35,706 nucleotides of DNA, from positions 1-35,706 of the forward strand of contig SLNJ01000082.1 in the NCBI GenBank assembly GCA_007133065.1, read 5' to 3'. The stretch's first letter is position 1. Each line of letters begins with the position of its first letter. The DNA comes from Opitutales bacterium. Its GTDB lineage: Bacteria > Verrucomicrobiota > Verrucomicrobiia > Opitutales > Oceanipulchritudinaceae. Under the pieces are notes generated by a model that worked only from the letters and a program-made list of their open reading frames with translations, was not told the origin of the DNA and ran no database searches. This document shows, one piece after another, positions 18,227 through 26,607 of the stretch. The translations under genes and the position numbers were made by a program.

Positions 18227-18361
18227 AGTTGGTCGTTGGTGTTAAGGCGCTTCAGTAGGTTGACAAGTGAAAAGCGAGAAGCGTTGACGGTACCGCTGAG
18301 ATCGTACATCTTGATTCAACCCAACGTCCGATTTGCCTTCGACACTGTCAACTTCATCGCC

Positions 18362-19558
18362 ATGTCGCTATACTCATCCTTCGAACCCGCACAACCCGAC
18401 CCGATTCTCGGTCTCAGCGCAGCATTCGCGCGCGATGAGCGCCCCGGCAAGATCAATCTTGCAGTCGGGGTCTACAAAGACTCCGACGGAAAGACTCCCG
18501 TGCTGAGCCCGGTCAAGGAGGCGGAAGGCCGATTGCTCACGAAAGAGACCTCCAAAGGCTACCTTCCCATGGAGGGAGGGGCGGTCTACGGCGAACTGGT
18601 TCGCGACCTGTTGTTCGGATCCGGCCACCCGGTCCTCCGCGACGGACGCGCCCGCACCGCGCACACCCCGGGAGGTACCGGCGCGCTGCGACTCGCCGCG
18701 GACTTCATCGCCCGCCACCTGCCAGGCCGCACGATTTGGATGAGCGACCCAACCTGGGCCAATCACCCCCAGATTTTTCACGCCGCTCGGCTCCAGACCA
18801 ACACCTATCCCTACTACGACGCCGCAACCCACGGGCTGAACTCCGGGGAGTTCCTCTCAGCCCTCGAACAGATTCCGGAAGGCGACATCCTTCTGCTCCA
18901 TGCCTGCTGCCACAATCCCGCAGGAGCCGATCCCGACCCCGAGACCTGGGAGGCAATCGCACGGGTCGCGGCAGCACGCGGCCTCGTTCCCCTGGTCGAC
19001 TTCGCCTATCAGGGTTTCGGCGAAGGAATTGAGGCCGATTCCGTTGGCTTGCGGCTTCTGGCTCAATCCTGTCCCGAATTCTTCGTCGCCAGCTCGTTCT
19101 CCAAGAATTTCGGTTTGTACGCCGAGCGAGTGGGCGCCCTGACGCTCGTGGCCGCAAATGCCGGTGAAGCCGACACCGCACTCGGGCACCTTGTGCTCGG
19201 CGCCCGGACGAATTACTCGAACCCGCCCCTTCACGGGTCGGCAATCGTATGCGAAATCCTCACCGACTCCGACTTGCGTCGCCGCTGGGAGCAAGAAGTA
19301 GCGGATATGCGGAACCGGATTAACCACATGCGTACCCTTTTCGTAGATACGCTTGCCGCACGGGGCGTCAGCCGGGACTTCTCCTTTCTCACCCGCGAGA
19401 AGGGAATGTTCTCGTTCTCAGGCCTCGACCGTGAACAGGTGGACCGGCTGCGGGAGGAGTTCGCGATCTACATCGTCGGGTCGGGCCGGATCAATGTGGC
19501 CGGCATGACGGAGGACAACATGGAGCCGCTCTGCGAGGCCATCGCCGCCGTCCTGTGA
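18362..19558 (+). CDS. Aspartate/aromatic amino-acid aminotransferase (class I, TyrB-like)
   Basis: A 398-residue PLP aminotransferase of the AspC/TyrB subgroup. N185 (HNPAG) and D213 (VDFAYQGF) contact PLP, K248 (SSFSKNFGLYAERVG) forms the Schiff base, and GRINVAGM near the C-terminus contains the carboxylate-binding arginine. The opening ILGLSAAFARDERPGKINLAVGVYKD is typical of this subgroup. Aspartate versus aromatic preference cannot be read from sequence alone. The ATG at 18362 is favoured since homologues start ~5 residues before FEPAQPDPI. Upstream, several TTGAC-like hexamers occur but none has a convincing -10. Confidence 0.92.
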   Translation: MSLYSSFEPAQPDPILGLSAAFARDERPGKINLAVGVYKDSDGKTPVLSPVKEAEGRLLTKETSKGYLPMEGGAVYGELVRDLLFGSGHPVLRDGRARTAHTPGGTGALRLAADFIARHLPGRTIWMSDPTWANHPQIFHAARLQTNTYPYYDAATHGLNSGEFLSALEQIPEGDILLLHACCHNPAGADPDPETWEAIARVAAARGLVPLVDFAYQGFGEGIEADSVGLRLLAQSCPEFFVASSFSKNFGLYAERVGALTLVAANAGEADTALGHLVLGARTNYSNPPLHGSAIVCEILTDSDLRRRWEQEVADMRNRINHMRTLFVDTLAARGVSRDFSFLTREKGMFSFSGLDREQVDRLREEFAIYIVGSGRINVAGMTEDNMEPLCEAIAAVL

Positions 19559-19562
19559 CCGT

Positions 19563-19594
19563 CGCCGTATTCCGATCTACGCCGGAACGCGGCG
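19563..19594. terminator. Bidirectional hairpin between aminotransferase and purN
   Basis: CGCCGTATTCCG (19563-19574) pairs with CGGAACGCGGCG (19583-19594) except for one A-C mismatch and one wobble, with an 8-nt loop. It sits 4 bp after the aminotransferase stop and 19 bp beyond the convergent purN stop. Confidence 0.55.
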
Positions 19595-19613
19595 CCTGCG
19601 GAACACCCGGGGG

Positions 19614-20210
19614 TTATCTCGAAATCGCAACCTGCCCGGTGGCAATGCGCCGCCAGGTATCCACAATGAGGCCGTGCTCGGCTTCCAGGACTCGTGCAGC
19701 CAGGCTTTCCGGAGTATCACCGTCGAGGACGGGAACGCGTTCCTGCGCGACGATCGGACCCGTATCGTACTCCGAATCCGCAACGTGAAGGGTGGCCCCG
19801 GATTCCCGCTCCTCCGCGGCAAGGACAGCCTCGTGCACCCGCATCCCATACATCCCCCGGCCCCCGAACTTCGGCAGCAACGCAGGATGGATGTTCAGAA
19901 TCCTGCCGCGGAACGCAGCCAGTGTACGGGGCCCGAGCTTCTTCATATATCCGGCCAACTGCACGTAATCCGCTCCGGCTTCGAGCAGGGCATCGCGAAT
20001 CGCGGCATCGCGCATCGCCGCGTCAGGGTGCGACCTGGCGTTGATCACGCGAGTCGGAATCCCCGCGTTTTGCGCCCGTTCCAAGGCCCCGGCACCGGCG
20101 TTGTTGCTGAGCACGAGGGCGATTTCGAGCGGCAGCCGCCGATCGGCGACCGCGTCGATCAACGCTTGGAGATTACTGCCCCCGTGGGAGGCTAAGACGG
20201 CCAGTTGCAT
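19614..20210 (-). CDS. purN: Phosphoribosylglycinamide formyltransferase
   Basis: A 198-residue GAR transformylase that uses 10-formyltetrahydrofolate in purine synthesis. It has the phosphate loop ASHGGSNLQAL, catalytic N106 and H108 in RILNIHPALLPKF, and the aspartate of YDTGPIVAQ (D149). Start and stop give the standard length. It lies 9 bp downstream of the sigma-54 response regulator gene on the same strand, so the two are probably cotranscribed, an unusual pairing with no obvious functional link. No other pur genes are nearby. Confidence 0.95.
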   Translation of the reverse strand: MQLAVLASHGGSNLQALIDAVADRRLPLEIALVLSNNAGAGALERAQNAGIPTRVINARSHPDAAMRDAAIRDALLEAGADYVQLAGYMKKLGPRTLAAFRGRILNIHPALLPKFGGRGMYGMRVHEAVLAAEERESGATLHVADSEYDTGPIVAQERVPVLDGDTPESLAARVLEAEHGLIVDTWRRIATGQVAISR

Positions 20211-20219
20211 GGGCGGACT

Positions 20220-21740
20220 TCAATACTTGAGACCATAGTGGTCAATCCGTTTGCGCAGGGTGGCACGGGTCATTCCAAGCAGCGACGCCGTCTTCACCTG
20301 GTTGCCGCCGCTCTCGTTCAGCGCCCGCGCAATCATCTCGCGCTCGATCTTCTGAAGTATCCGCTCGTCGCACGTCTCGCGCACACGTCGATAGATCAGG
20401 TCGTACGCCTCCTCCAAACTCAGCGCGCCCGCGTCGGAGCCCTCCAACCCGGTCACGGCGGCGGCAACGGTCAGGTCCAACGCCGGCCCGGCGTCGTCCG
20501 GGGAGGGTTCAACCGACTCCCCGGAAACGGAATCCAAGGATCTGGCGTGCGCCCGAATCTCGGACGGCAGATCGCTCGGGAGGATCGCCTCCCCCTGCGC
20601 GATCACCGAACAACGCTGAATCACATTCTCCAGTTCGCGGACGTTCCCCGGCCACGGGTAACATCGCAGCTCCGCCAACGCGTCCCTGGAGATCTGCCGG
20701 ACCCGGCTCTTGCGTTCCTTGCCTAGACGCTGGAGGATGAAGTCGACCAGGTGCGGGACATCCTCCGCGCGCTCCCGGAGCGGCGGAAGCGCGATGCGCA
20801 TCACGTTGAGCCGGTAGTACAGATCCTCGCGAAACGACTTCTCCGCAACCATCTGTTCGAGCGGTCTGTTGGTGGCGGCAATCAGCCGCACATCGACCGA
20901 AATCGATTCGGACCCACCCACGCGTTGGATCTCCCCCTCCTGGATGGCGCGCAGGATCTTCGTCTGGGTGGACAGGGCCATGTCGCCGATCTCGTCAAGG
21001 AATATGGTTCCTCCGTCGCAGCGTTCGAATTTTCCACTGTGCCGGACATTCGCCCCGGTGAACGCACCCTTTTCGTGCCCGAACAGCTCGCTCTCGATCA
21101 GATTCTCGGGGATCGCGGCGCAATTGACCGCGAGGAAGGGACGGTCCTGTCGCAGACTGTGGCGCCACAGACAGCGGGCGACCAGCTCCTTACCCGTACC
21201 GCTTTCCCCGGTGATCATAACCGTGACGTCGCTCGCGGCGACCTGTCCGATCCGCTTGAAGACCTCCCGCATCGCGTCGGATTCACCGACGATCCCCTCC
21301 TGGTAATCCTCGCTGTTGAGCAACGGCGCGTACCCCGTGCTCGCCGATTCCAGTTCGCGGCGCGCCTGAACCGCCCTGCCGGCGAGATCGAGCACCTTTC
21401 GGATGTTGAACGGCTTCACGATGTAGTCGAACGCACCGAATTTCATCGCCTCAATCGCCGTCTGCGTCGTGCCGAACGCCGTCATCAAAATCACCATCGT
21501 CCGGGGACTCGCGCTGCGCAGGTGCTGGAGCGTCTCAATCCCCGTCATCCCCTCCATCCGGTTGTCCAGGAAAATCACCTCCGGAGGATCACTCCGAGCC
21601 ATCTCGATTCCCTCGCGTCCAGAGGAGGCCGTCTGCACGGCGTAATCCCGGGCCGACAGCACGCGCTGCAGCGAGTAGCGAATCTCGGCGTCGTCATCAA
21701 TAATCAGGACGGAGGGTTGGGATATGGAATCGGCGGTCAT
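20220..21740 (-). CDS. Sigma-54-dependent response regulator, NtrC family
   Basis: A 506-residue protein with an N-terminal receiver (D15, D16, phospho-acceptor D59 in VIFLDNRM, K109 in YIVKPFN), a central AAA+ domain with Walker A GESGTGKE (178-185), the sigma-54 contact loop GAFTGA (225-230), Walker [10 protein letters not shown], and a C-terminal Fis-type HTH ([22 protein letters not shown]) ending at KY. All parts for activating sigma-54 promoters are present. The ATG at 21740 was chosen because the receiver begins about ten residues later; an in-frame start at 21794 adds non-conserved sequence. No histidine kinase gene is in the window, so it is an orphan here. It is probably cotranscribed with purN. 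Confidence 0.93.
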   Translation of the reverse strand: MTADSISQPSVLIIDDDAEIRYSLQRVLSARDYAVQTASSGREGIEMARSDPPEVIFLDNRMEGMTGIETLQHLRSASPRTMVILMTAFGTTQTAIEAMKFGAFDYIVKPFNIRKVLDLAGRAVQARRELESASTGYAPLLNSEDYQEGIVGESDAMREVFKRIGQVAASDVTVMITGESGTGKELVARCLWRHSLRQDRPFLAVNCAAIPENLIESELFGHEKGAFTGANVRHSGKFERCDGGTIFLDEIGDMALSTQTKILRAIQEGEIQRVGGSESISVDVRLIAATNRPLEQMVAEKSFREDLYYRLNVMRIALPPLRERAEDVPHLVDFILQRLGKERKSRVRQISRDALAELRCYPWPGNVRELENVIQRCSVIAQGEAILPSDLPSEIRAHARSLDSVSGESVEPSPDDAGPALDLTVAAAVTGLEGSDAGALSLEEAYDLIYRRVRETCDERILQKIEREMIARALNESGGNQVKTASLLGMTRATLRKRIDHYGLKY

Positions 21741-21810
21741 GGTCGTGCACAAAAAATGCACCCCAAGCCAAGCAGAGCAGCCGGAATAATTCAACGTTTC
21801 CCTTCCAGGC

Positions 21811-21839
21811 TTGACTCGGGATCCGAAATTGCTTGTAGC
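21811..21839 (+). promoter_or_regulatory. Probable tRNA promoter
   Basis: TTGACT (21811-21816) and TGTAGC (21834-21839) are separated by 17 bp, and transcription would begin about 15 bp before the tRNA. The -35 is a 5/6 match; the -10 is weak. Confidence 0.45.
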
Positions 21840-21859
21840 ATTCGGCCCTCGGTACGTGC

Positions 21860-21936
21860 GCCAGGGTAGCTCAGTTGGTTAGAGCGTGGGACTCATAAGC
21901 CCGAGGTCGCCGGTTCGATCCCGGCCCCTGGTACCA
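21860..21936 (+). tRNA. tRNA with CAU anticodon (elongator Met, or Ile2)
   Basis: A complete 77-nt cloverleaf with encoded CCA. The acceptor arm is GCCAGGG/CCCTGGT (with a G1-U72 wobble), the D arm GCTC/GAGC, the anticodon loop CTCATAA (CAT at 21894-21896) and the T arm GCCGG-TTCGATC-CCGGC. The D arm and the paired position 1-72 argue against an initiator tRNA. The anticodon stem has an A31-G39 mismatch and a U27-G43 wobble. Whether it carries methionine or, after lysidine modification, isoleucine cannot be settled by eye. Confidence 0.95.
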
Positions 21937-21963
21937 CACAGCTCATGTGATTCGGCACGAGCG

Positions 21964-21978
21964 ATCCGGGGACCGGAT
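21964..21978. terminator. Short perfect hairpin between tRNA and DUF362-like gene
   Basis: ATCCGG-GGA-CCGGAT lies 28 bp after the tRNA and 4 bp beyond the stop of the convergent gene, so it could end both transcripts. No T-tract on either side. Confidence 0.45.
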
Positions 21979-21982
21979 GCGG

Positions 21983-23041
21983 TCACTCGTCCACCGGCTC
22001 GGGATGGAACCATTCGACTTTCTCGGTATCGTAATACCCCACCCCGAGCGAGTGTGCGTACTCGAACACGGGCTGGTCGCGATCCAGCGGCTGGAATTCG
22101 TGATCGCGCCGGTGCTCGTTGATCCGCTCCAACACCAGCGCGTCGAGAATAACCGGGTCCACCCCCATCCAGATCCGTGGTTCGCTGCGCGTATAGTACG
22201 AGCGAAACCGGGGCCCGCCGATGTACTGGTACTGTTCCAGACTCACGATACTCATGCTCCAGGCCGAAAGAAGCTCCGGGATCGCCGCGATTTCCGCGAT
22301 GGCGATCGGCGCGTTGGACGCGCTCACAAAGAAGCGGTCGCGATTGCTCACACTCCAGAGCGTTGCATTGGCCAACACCCCGTTAATCCCCAGCGTGCGG
22401 TGATCCGTCACCACAGGCAGGTTGATCCAGAAATCAACCTCGCGCACGACATGCGCCGGCAGGAAACTCCTGCGATCCCCTGAATCGGTGCCGACGAGAC
22501 TCTCCCCGTCGAATGCAGACAGCAATGAATAGGTATGGCGCATGGGAAGCGGATTCTCATAATACCAGTCGGCATCAAAGTGGTCGCCGTGATCGAGCAC
22601 ATGGACAGGCACTCCCTCGAATCGAAATCCCACCTCCTCCATGCGGCTCAGCGGGGGCAGGTAGCCGTTGGCCCGCAGACCCGACTCCGAAACGTCGTAC
22701 AGAAAGAGATCCCCCCGCGCGTAACCCCGGGCTTCGAGCGCTTCGACCAATGCACGCACCAGATTGCGGGAGGTTGCCAGTCCCGTCCCCGAGTTGGTAT
22801 AGAGCTTAATACCAACCCGACCGTCCGATCCAGGCTCGAGCGCGCGGCCGGTCCGCCGCTCGAAGTCAGCAAGCAACGCACTCAGCGCGCGCCCGTAGGA
22901 AAATCTGTCGAAATCCTCAAGCGGAGCCTCCCACACCTTGCCCAGGAACTCCTCCCGGTCCCCGGCATACCCCCAGAAGTCCGCAGCAGCCACCACGACG
23001 GAAAACAACAGGCCTGTCAGGATGCGCGTGAATTGGATCAT
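21983..23041 (-). CDS. Exported DUF362-like protein
   Basis: A 352-residue protein with a probable signal peptide (MIQFTRILTGLLFSVVVAAA). The segment VGIKLYTNSGTGLATSRNLVRALVEALEARGY, then LFLYDVSE, resembles the nucleotide-like fold start of DUF362 proteins (a conserved lysine followed by a segment choosing a partner and an aspartate). Later VVREVDFWINLPVVTDHRTLGINGVLANATLW also fits that family, in which NLP..K.H...G.T...KN is usual; here the lysines are replaced. No ferredoxin-type cysteine cluster is present. Function is unknown. Start at 23041 was preferred over 23062 because the hydrophobic signal then begins at once. It is divergent from the TPR lipoprotein gene. Confidence 0.6.
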   Translation of the reverse strand: MIQFTRILTGLLFSVVVAAADFWGYAGDREEFLGKVWEAPLEDFDRFSYGRALSALLADFERRTGRALEPGSDGRVGIKLYTNSGTGLATSRNLVRALVEALEARGYARGDLFLYDVSESGLRANGYLPPLSRMEEVGFRFEGVPVHVLDHGDHFDADWYYENPLPMRHTYSLLSAFDGESLVGTDSGDRRSFLPAHVVREVDFWINLPVVTDHRTLGINGVLANATLWSVSNRDRFFVSASNAPIAIAEIAAIPELLSAWSMSIVSLEQYQYIGGPRFRSYYTRSEPRIWMGVDPVILDALVLERINEHRRDHEFQPLDRDQPVFEYAHSLGVGYYDTEKVEWFHPEPVDE

Positions 23042-23055
23042 AGGATAGCAAACTC

Positions 23056-23084
23056 TTGACATGGATCGCTCAGCGCAAGATTTT
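23056..23084 (+). promoter_or_regulatory. Possible promoter for the TPR-dnaG-rpoD cluster
   Basis: A perfect -35 TTGACA (23056-23061) lies 17 bp from GATTTT (23079-23084), a weak -10. It would give a leader of about 150 bp before the TPR lipoprotein gene. The rest of the 23042-23239 gap has no recognisable gene. Confidence 0.35.
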
Positions 23085-23239
23085 AGGAAGCCTCTCGGGC
23101 GTCACGCATGCGGCTGATCTCAATTCGGTTCCCATCGTAACACGGGGCAGCCGGGAAATCGTCCTTCCTGCCTCATCGCACGCTTGCGTATCATCTCCTC
23201 TTCCTGAAAGATCACGGGCGCCTTCAACACCTCTCATCC

Positions 23240-24685
23240 ATGCGTCACTCTTTGGTCAAACGGACCGGAATCCTGTTCCTTTTTGCTTGGATAATCATTG
23301 GTTTATTCGGATGCACCCCGCGGGACCCGGATCCGGGAGTCACCGTCGCCGCCGCCGAGGAGCATCGCGACGCCGGCGATCTCGACGAGGCGATCGAACT
23401 CCTGGCGACCCATAGAGAACGCGATCCGGGTAGTCCGGCGATCCTCGAAACCATCGCCTTCATGTACGCGGAAAGAGGGGACATGACTGAGGCGGCATTC
23501 GCGTTCCTCGAACGCTACGAAGCGGTTCCGGACGAACCGGAATACCTGCTCTACGCCGCCCGCTCCCTGCGAACGGATGGGGATACACGCGGTGCCGCCG
23601 GACTCTACAGACGCTACCTCGAAGTAGAACCCGAAAACCGGTCGATTTGGCAGACCCTCGCCCGACTCGAGGAGGAAGCCGGGCGATTCAACCAGGCGAT
23701 CTCGGCGTACACACGGGTCTACCGTATGCGGGAGGAGCCTGAGGTCGCCGCCCGGATCGGTGCGCTATTCCACGGAATTCGCAATCCGGCGCAGGCGGAA
23801 AACTGGTATCAGACGGCGGCGAGGGCCGATCCACCGCCGCGTCGCGCACTCACCGGCGCCTTCCAGCTGCACATGGAACAGGGTCGGTTTCGAAACGCTG
23901 AAACCGCCCTCAGAGCGCTGCGCGTCCATTACCCCGAAGCACTCGAAGAGCCGGCACTGGCGCGCAACGAGGAGAGCCTGATGACCTGGCTCGAACAGCA
24001 GGCCGAAACCGTTCGCCTCGTTGCCGCGCTTGCGGCCTCCGATCGGTCGGCGGCAGAACAGGACCGGGAGCCGGAGCCCGTAGACGCTCCCGCCGAGCAT
24101 GAAGCACCCGGCGAACCCTCCGTCGCGCACGCCGATCCGGAACCCCGGGCGGACCCCGCACCGGAAACACCGCACCGGACCGAAACCGAATCGGCGCCCC
24201 CGGTCGCACGCCAGCCCGACCCCTCGTCGGAACTTGAGCAGGACGCGTGGCGCGCGCGACAGAAGCGGGAAGCTGGCGATCTCCCCGGTGCAATCGCCGG
24301 CTACCGGGAGATCCTCACTCGCGATGACCGCGACCCCGCACTCTGGCACGAGTTGTCCGAGGCCTACTTCAGCACCGCCCAGTTCGAGTGGGCGGAAGCG
24401 ACCGCGCTCGAAGCAGTCCGGCGCGATCCCGACAGCGTGCGGTACACCCTGCAGTACCTGCGTAGCGCCCAGCGAACCATGTCCCCCGAGCAGTTGATGA
24501 ACGAGCTGATCCGCGCGAACCGCCGCTTCCCGCACAGCCCGGATATCATACTTGCCGCTGCCCGCGGGTACCGCAACATCGCAAGAAATCACCGGAATGC
24601 CAGAATACTCTACGAACGCTTCCTCGACCTCGCCCCGGACCATCCACAACGCGCCGCAGCCGAACGGGAACTGCGCTCACTGTAG
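23240..24685 (+). CDS. Tetratricopeptide-repeat lipoprotein
   Basis: A 481-residue protein with a lipoprotein signal: KR, a hydrophobic run and the lipobox LFGC, giving Cys25 as the lipidated residue. TPR-like helix pairs cover about residues 35-215 (ATHRERDPGSPAILETIAFMYAERGD; YRRYLEVEPENRSIW) and 335-480 (YREILTRDDRDPALWHELSEAYFSTAQFEWAE; YERFLDLAPDHPQRA). They are separated by a Pro/Glu-rich linker (~265-330) of low complexity. It probably scaffolds protein contacts in the periplasm at a membrane; the partner is unknown. It precedes dnaG by 35 bp and may be cotranscribed with it. Confidence 0.85.
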   Translation: MRHSLVKRTGILFLFAWIIIGLFGCTPRDPDPGVTVAAAEEHRDAGDLDEAIELLATHRERDPGSPAILETIAFMYAERGDMTEAAFAFLERYEAVPDEPEYLLYAARSLRTDGDTRGAAGLYRRYLEVEPENRSIWQTLARLEEEAGRFNQAISAYTRVYRMREEPEVAARIGALFHGIRNPAQAENWYQTAARADPPPRRALTGAFQLHMEQGRFRNAETALRALRVHYPEALEEPALARNEESLMTWLEQQAETVRLVAALAASDRSAAEQDREPEPVDAPAEHEAPGEPSVAHADPEPRADPAPETPHRTETESAPPVARQPDPSSELEQDAWRARQKREAGDLPGAIAGYREILTRDDRDPALWHELSEAYFSTAQFEWAEATALEAVRRDPDSVRYTLQYLRSAQRTMSPEQLMNELIRANRRFPHSPDIILAAARGYRNIARNHRNARILYERFLDLAPDHPQRAAAERELRSL

Positions 24686-24720
24686 CACGCCAGACCGCGG
24701 ATATCTGCTGGAATCGAAGC

Positions 24721-26568
24721 ATGGGGATCTCGCGGCATAGTATCGAAGAGGTGAAACGACGCGCGCCAATTGTGGACGTCGTATCGGCCCACGTGACCCT
24801 CAAACGTCGCGGGAAGAGCTTTGTCGGTCTGAGCCCTTTCTCCAATGAGAAGACCCCGTCGTTCTACGTTCACCCCGACGGCAATTACTACTATTGTTTC
24901 TCGACTTCGCAGGGCGGCGACGTAATCCGGTTCATCCGTGAGGTCGAAAACCTTCCGTTTACGGAAGCAGTGGAGAGCCTCGCGAATCGATTCAACATCG
25001 AGCTCCAATACGAGGAAGGAGGTCCCACCCGCGAGGAGCGATCGCTGCGCAAGCAACTTATCGAGATCCACGAGCACGCCTGTGAATTCTACCACGACTG
25101 CTTCCGCGAAAACTCCGAGCCGGGCCGGGCCATGCGCGAATACTGGACACAACAACGTGGATTTCCCGAGGATCTGGCCCGTGAATACAAAATCGGTTAC
25201 GCGCCGCAGAGCGGATCGGCTCTTCAGGAGCGGCTCGCAGGCAAGCAGTTCAGCATGGATGCGCTATGCAAGTGCGGGCTATTCTACGCGCGCGGGGATG
25301 AACACAGTCCCCGCGCCTTGCGCTCGCGCTTTCGTGGACGCCTGATGATCCCGATACGCGATACCCAGGGCCAGGTTGTCGCGTTCACAGCACGCCAGAC
25401 CGACTATACCCCGAGCGACGATCCGGCCGCGCAGGCCAAATACATCAACTCTCCGGAAACCGATCTCTTCCACAAATCGGAACTGCTGTTCAACCTCGAT
25501 CGCGCGCGATCCGCCGTCGGCGACGACGCTCCCTTCATCCTTGTGGAGGGCCAACTCGATGCCATCCGCTGCTGGAGCGTCGGGCTCGGATCCGCCATCG
25601 CGTTTCAAGGAAGTGCGATTACGGAGGCACAAATCCGTCTGCTCAAGCGCTACCACAACCGCCTGCTCTGCCTCTTCGACGGAGACGCCGCTGGCGCCAA
25701 AGCCGGCATGGCCGCAATCCCCCTGGCCCTCCAGGCAGGAATGGGCGTGGAGATCATCGCGCTCCCCACCGGGATCGATCCGGACACCCTGCTGCGCAAT
25801 CGCGGGGCCGACGGGTTTTTTCAACTCAAATCCCGGCGCAAAACCGCAGCACGATTCCTGATGGAGTGCCTTCTGCCCCACCCCTCCCCTTCCCCTCAGG
25901 AGAAACAGGAAGCATTCTGGAAGCTGTTCCCAATCCTCCAGAACTGCGAATCCGCGATCGTCCGCGACTCGATGCTCGAAGAAGCGATCGCGCTCGCCGA
26001 TGCGCCCCGGGCAGCGGTGCGGGAGGACTTTCAGCGTTTCCTCAAACGCGGGGCACCGATGGCGCGAAATCGGCCGATCCCGACCCCCGACGCGGAAAAA
26101 AGCCGCCCGCAGGGGTTGACAACGGCGGAATCACACTTACTTTTCTTCTTTCTTCACCATGAATGGTCGGTCGACGAGGTAGCCAAAGTAATTGATATCG
26201 AGTGGATTAATCACTCCACCACGGAGGGCGAATTGCTCGGCCGGATCATGGCGGAACGTCAAGAGGGCAACTGGGATGGGATAGAATGCATTGAGACGGT
26301 CCTCGAGAGCGACGAGGAGCGTAATTGCGTCTATGCTATTCTTGCCCACGAACTTCCCTTTGAGAATCCGGTCCAAGAGATAAACAAATGTCTTGAACGC
26401 ATCTTCCGAAATTACATCGCACGACGTCTCGGTGAAGTCGACGAGCGACTCCGCCGGCTTCCGGCGGATGCGCAGGACCGCCGGGCGTTGCGCGTTGAAC
26501 GCGCCGCTCTGAACCGGCAACGCCTTGCAACCAAACCGCCACAGCTATTGCGCGAAACGGTTCCGTAA
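24721..26568 (+). CDS. dnaG: DNA primase with degenerate zinc finger
   Basis: A 615-residue primase making RNA primers at the replication fork. The N-terminal domain aligns with the CHC2 zinc finger but reads GLSPFSNEKTPSF, then YYYCFSTSQGGDV: of the usual CX2H..CX2C ligands only C59 remains, the others being S38, S41 and T62. The RNA-polymerase core and TOPRIM domain look intact, with E276 and D280 in LVEGQLDAIRC and D320/D322 in LFDGDAAGAKAG. The C-terminal region (~460-615) should bind DnaB. Surrounding residues of the finger (PF.NEKTPSF, F..GGDVIRF) are kept, so the fold is probably retained without metal. It is followed 39 bp later by rpoD, as in the classic macromolecular-synthesis operon, but without rpsU. 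Confidence 0.95.
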   Translation: MGISRHSIEEVKRRAPIVDVVSAHVTLKRRGKSFVGLSPFSNEKTPSFYVHPDGNYYYCFSTSQGGDVIRFIREVENLPFTEAVESLANRFNIELQYEEGGPTREERSLRKQLIEIHEHACEFYHDCFRENSEPGRAMREYWTQQRGFPEDLAREYKIGYAPQSGSALQERLAGKQFSMDALCKCGLFYARGDEHSPRALRSRFRGRLMIPIRDTQGQVVAFTARQTDYTPSDDPAAQAKYINSPETDLFHKSELLFNLDRARSAVGDDAPFILVEGQLDAIRCWSVGLGSAIAFQGSAITEAQIRLLKRYHNRLLCLFDGDAAGAKAGMAAIPLALQAGMGVEIIALPTGIDPDTLLRNRGADGFFQLKSRRKTAARFLMECLLPHPSPSPQEKQEAFWKLFPILQNCESAIVRDSMLEEAIALADAPRAAVREDFQRFLKRGAPMARNRPIPTPDAEKSRPQGLTTAESHLLFFFLHHEWSVDEVAKVIDIEWINHSTTEGELLGRIMAERQEGNWDGIECIETVLESDEERNCVYAILAHELPFENPVQEINKCLERIFRNYIARRLGEVDERLRRLPADAQDRRALRVERAALNRQRLATKPPQLLRETVP

Positions 26569-26607
26569 TGCTGCCGATCTTCCGTTTTAAGAGTATATTC
26601 CATCATT

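Noticed and set aside
21860-21978. tRNA as an integration site of a mobile element
   Set aside because: No integrase, no repeated tRNA 3' end and only ordinary genes follow.
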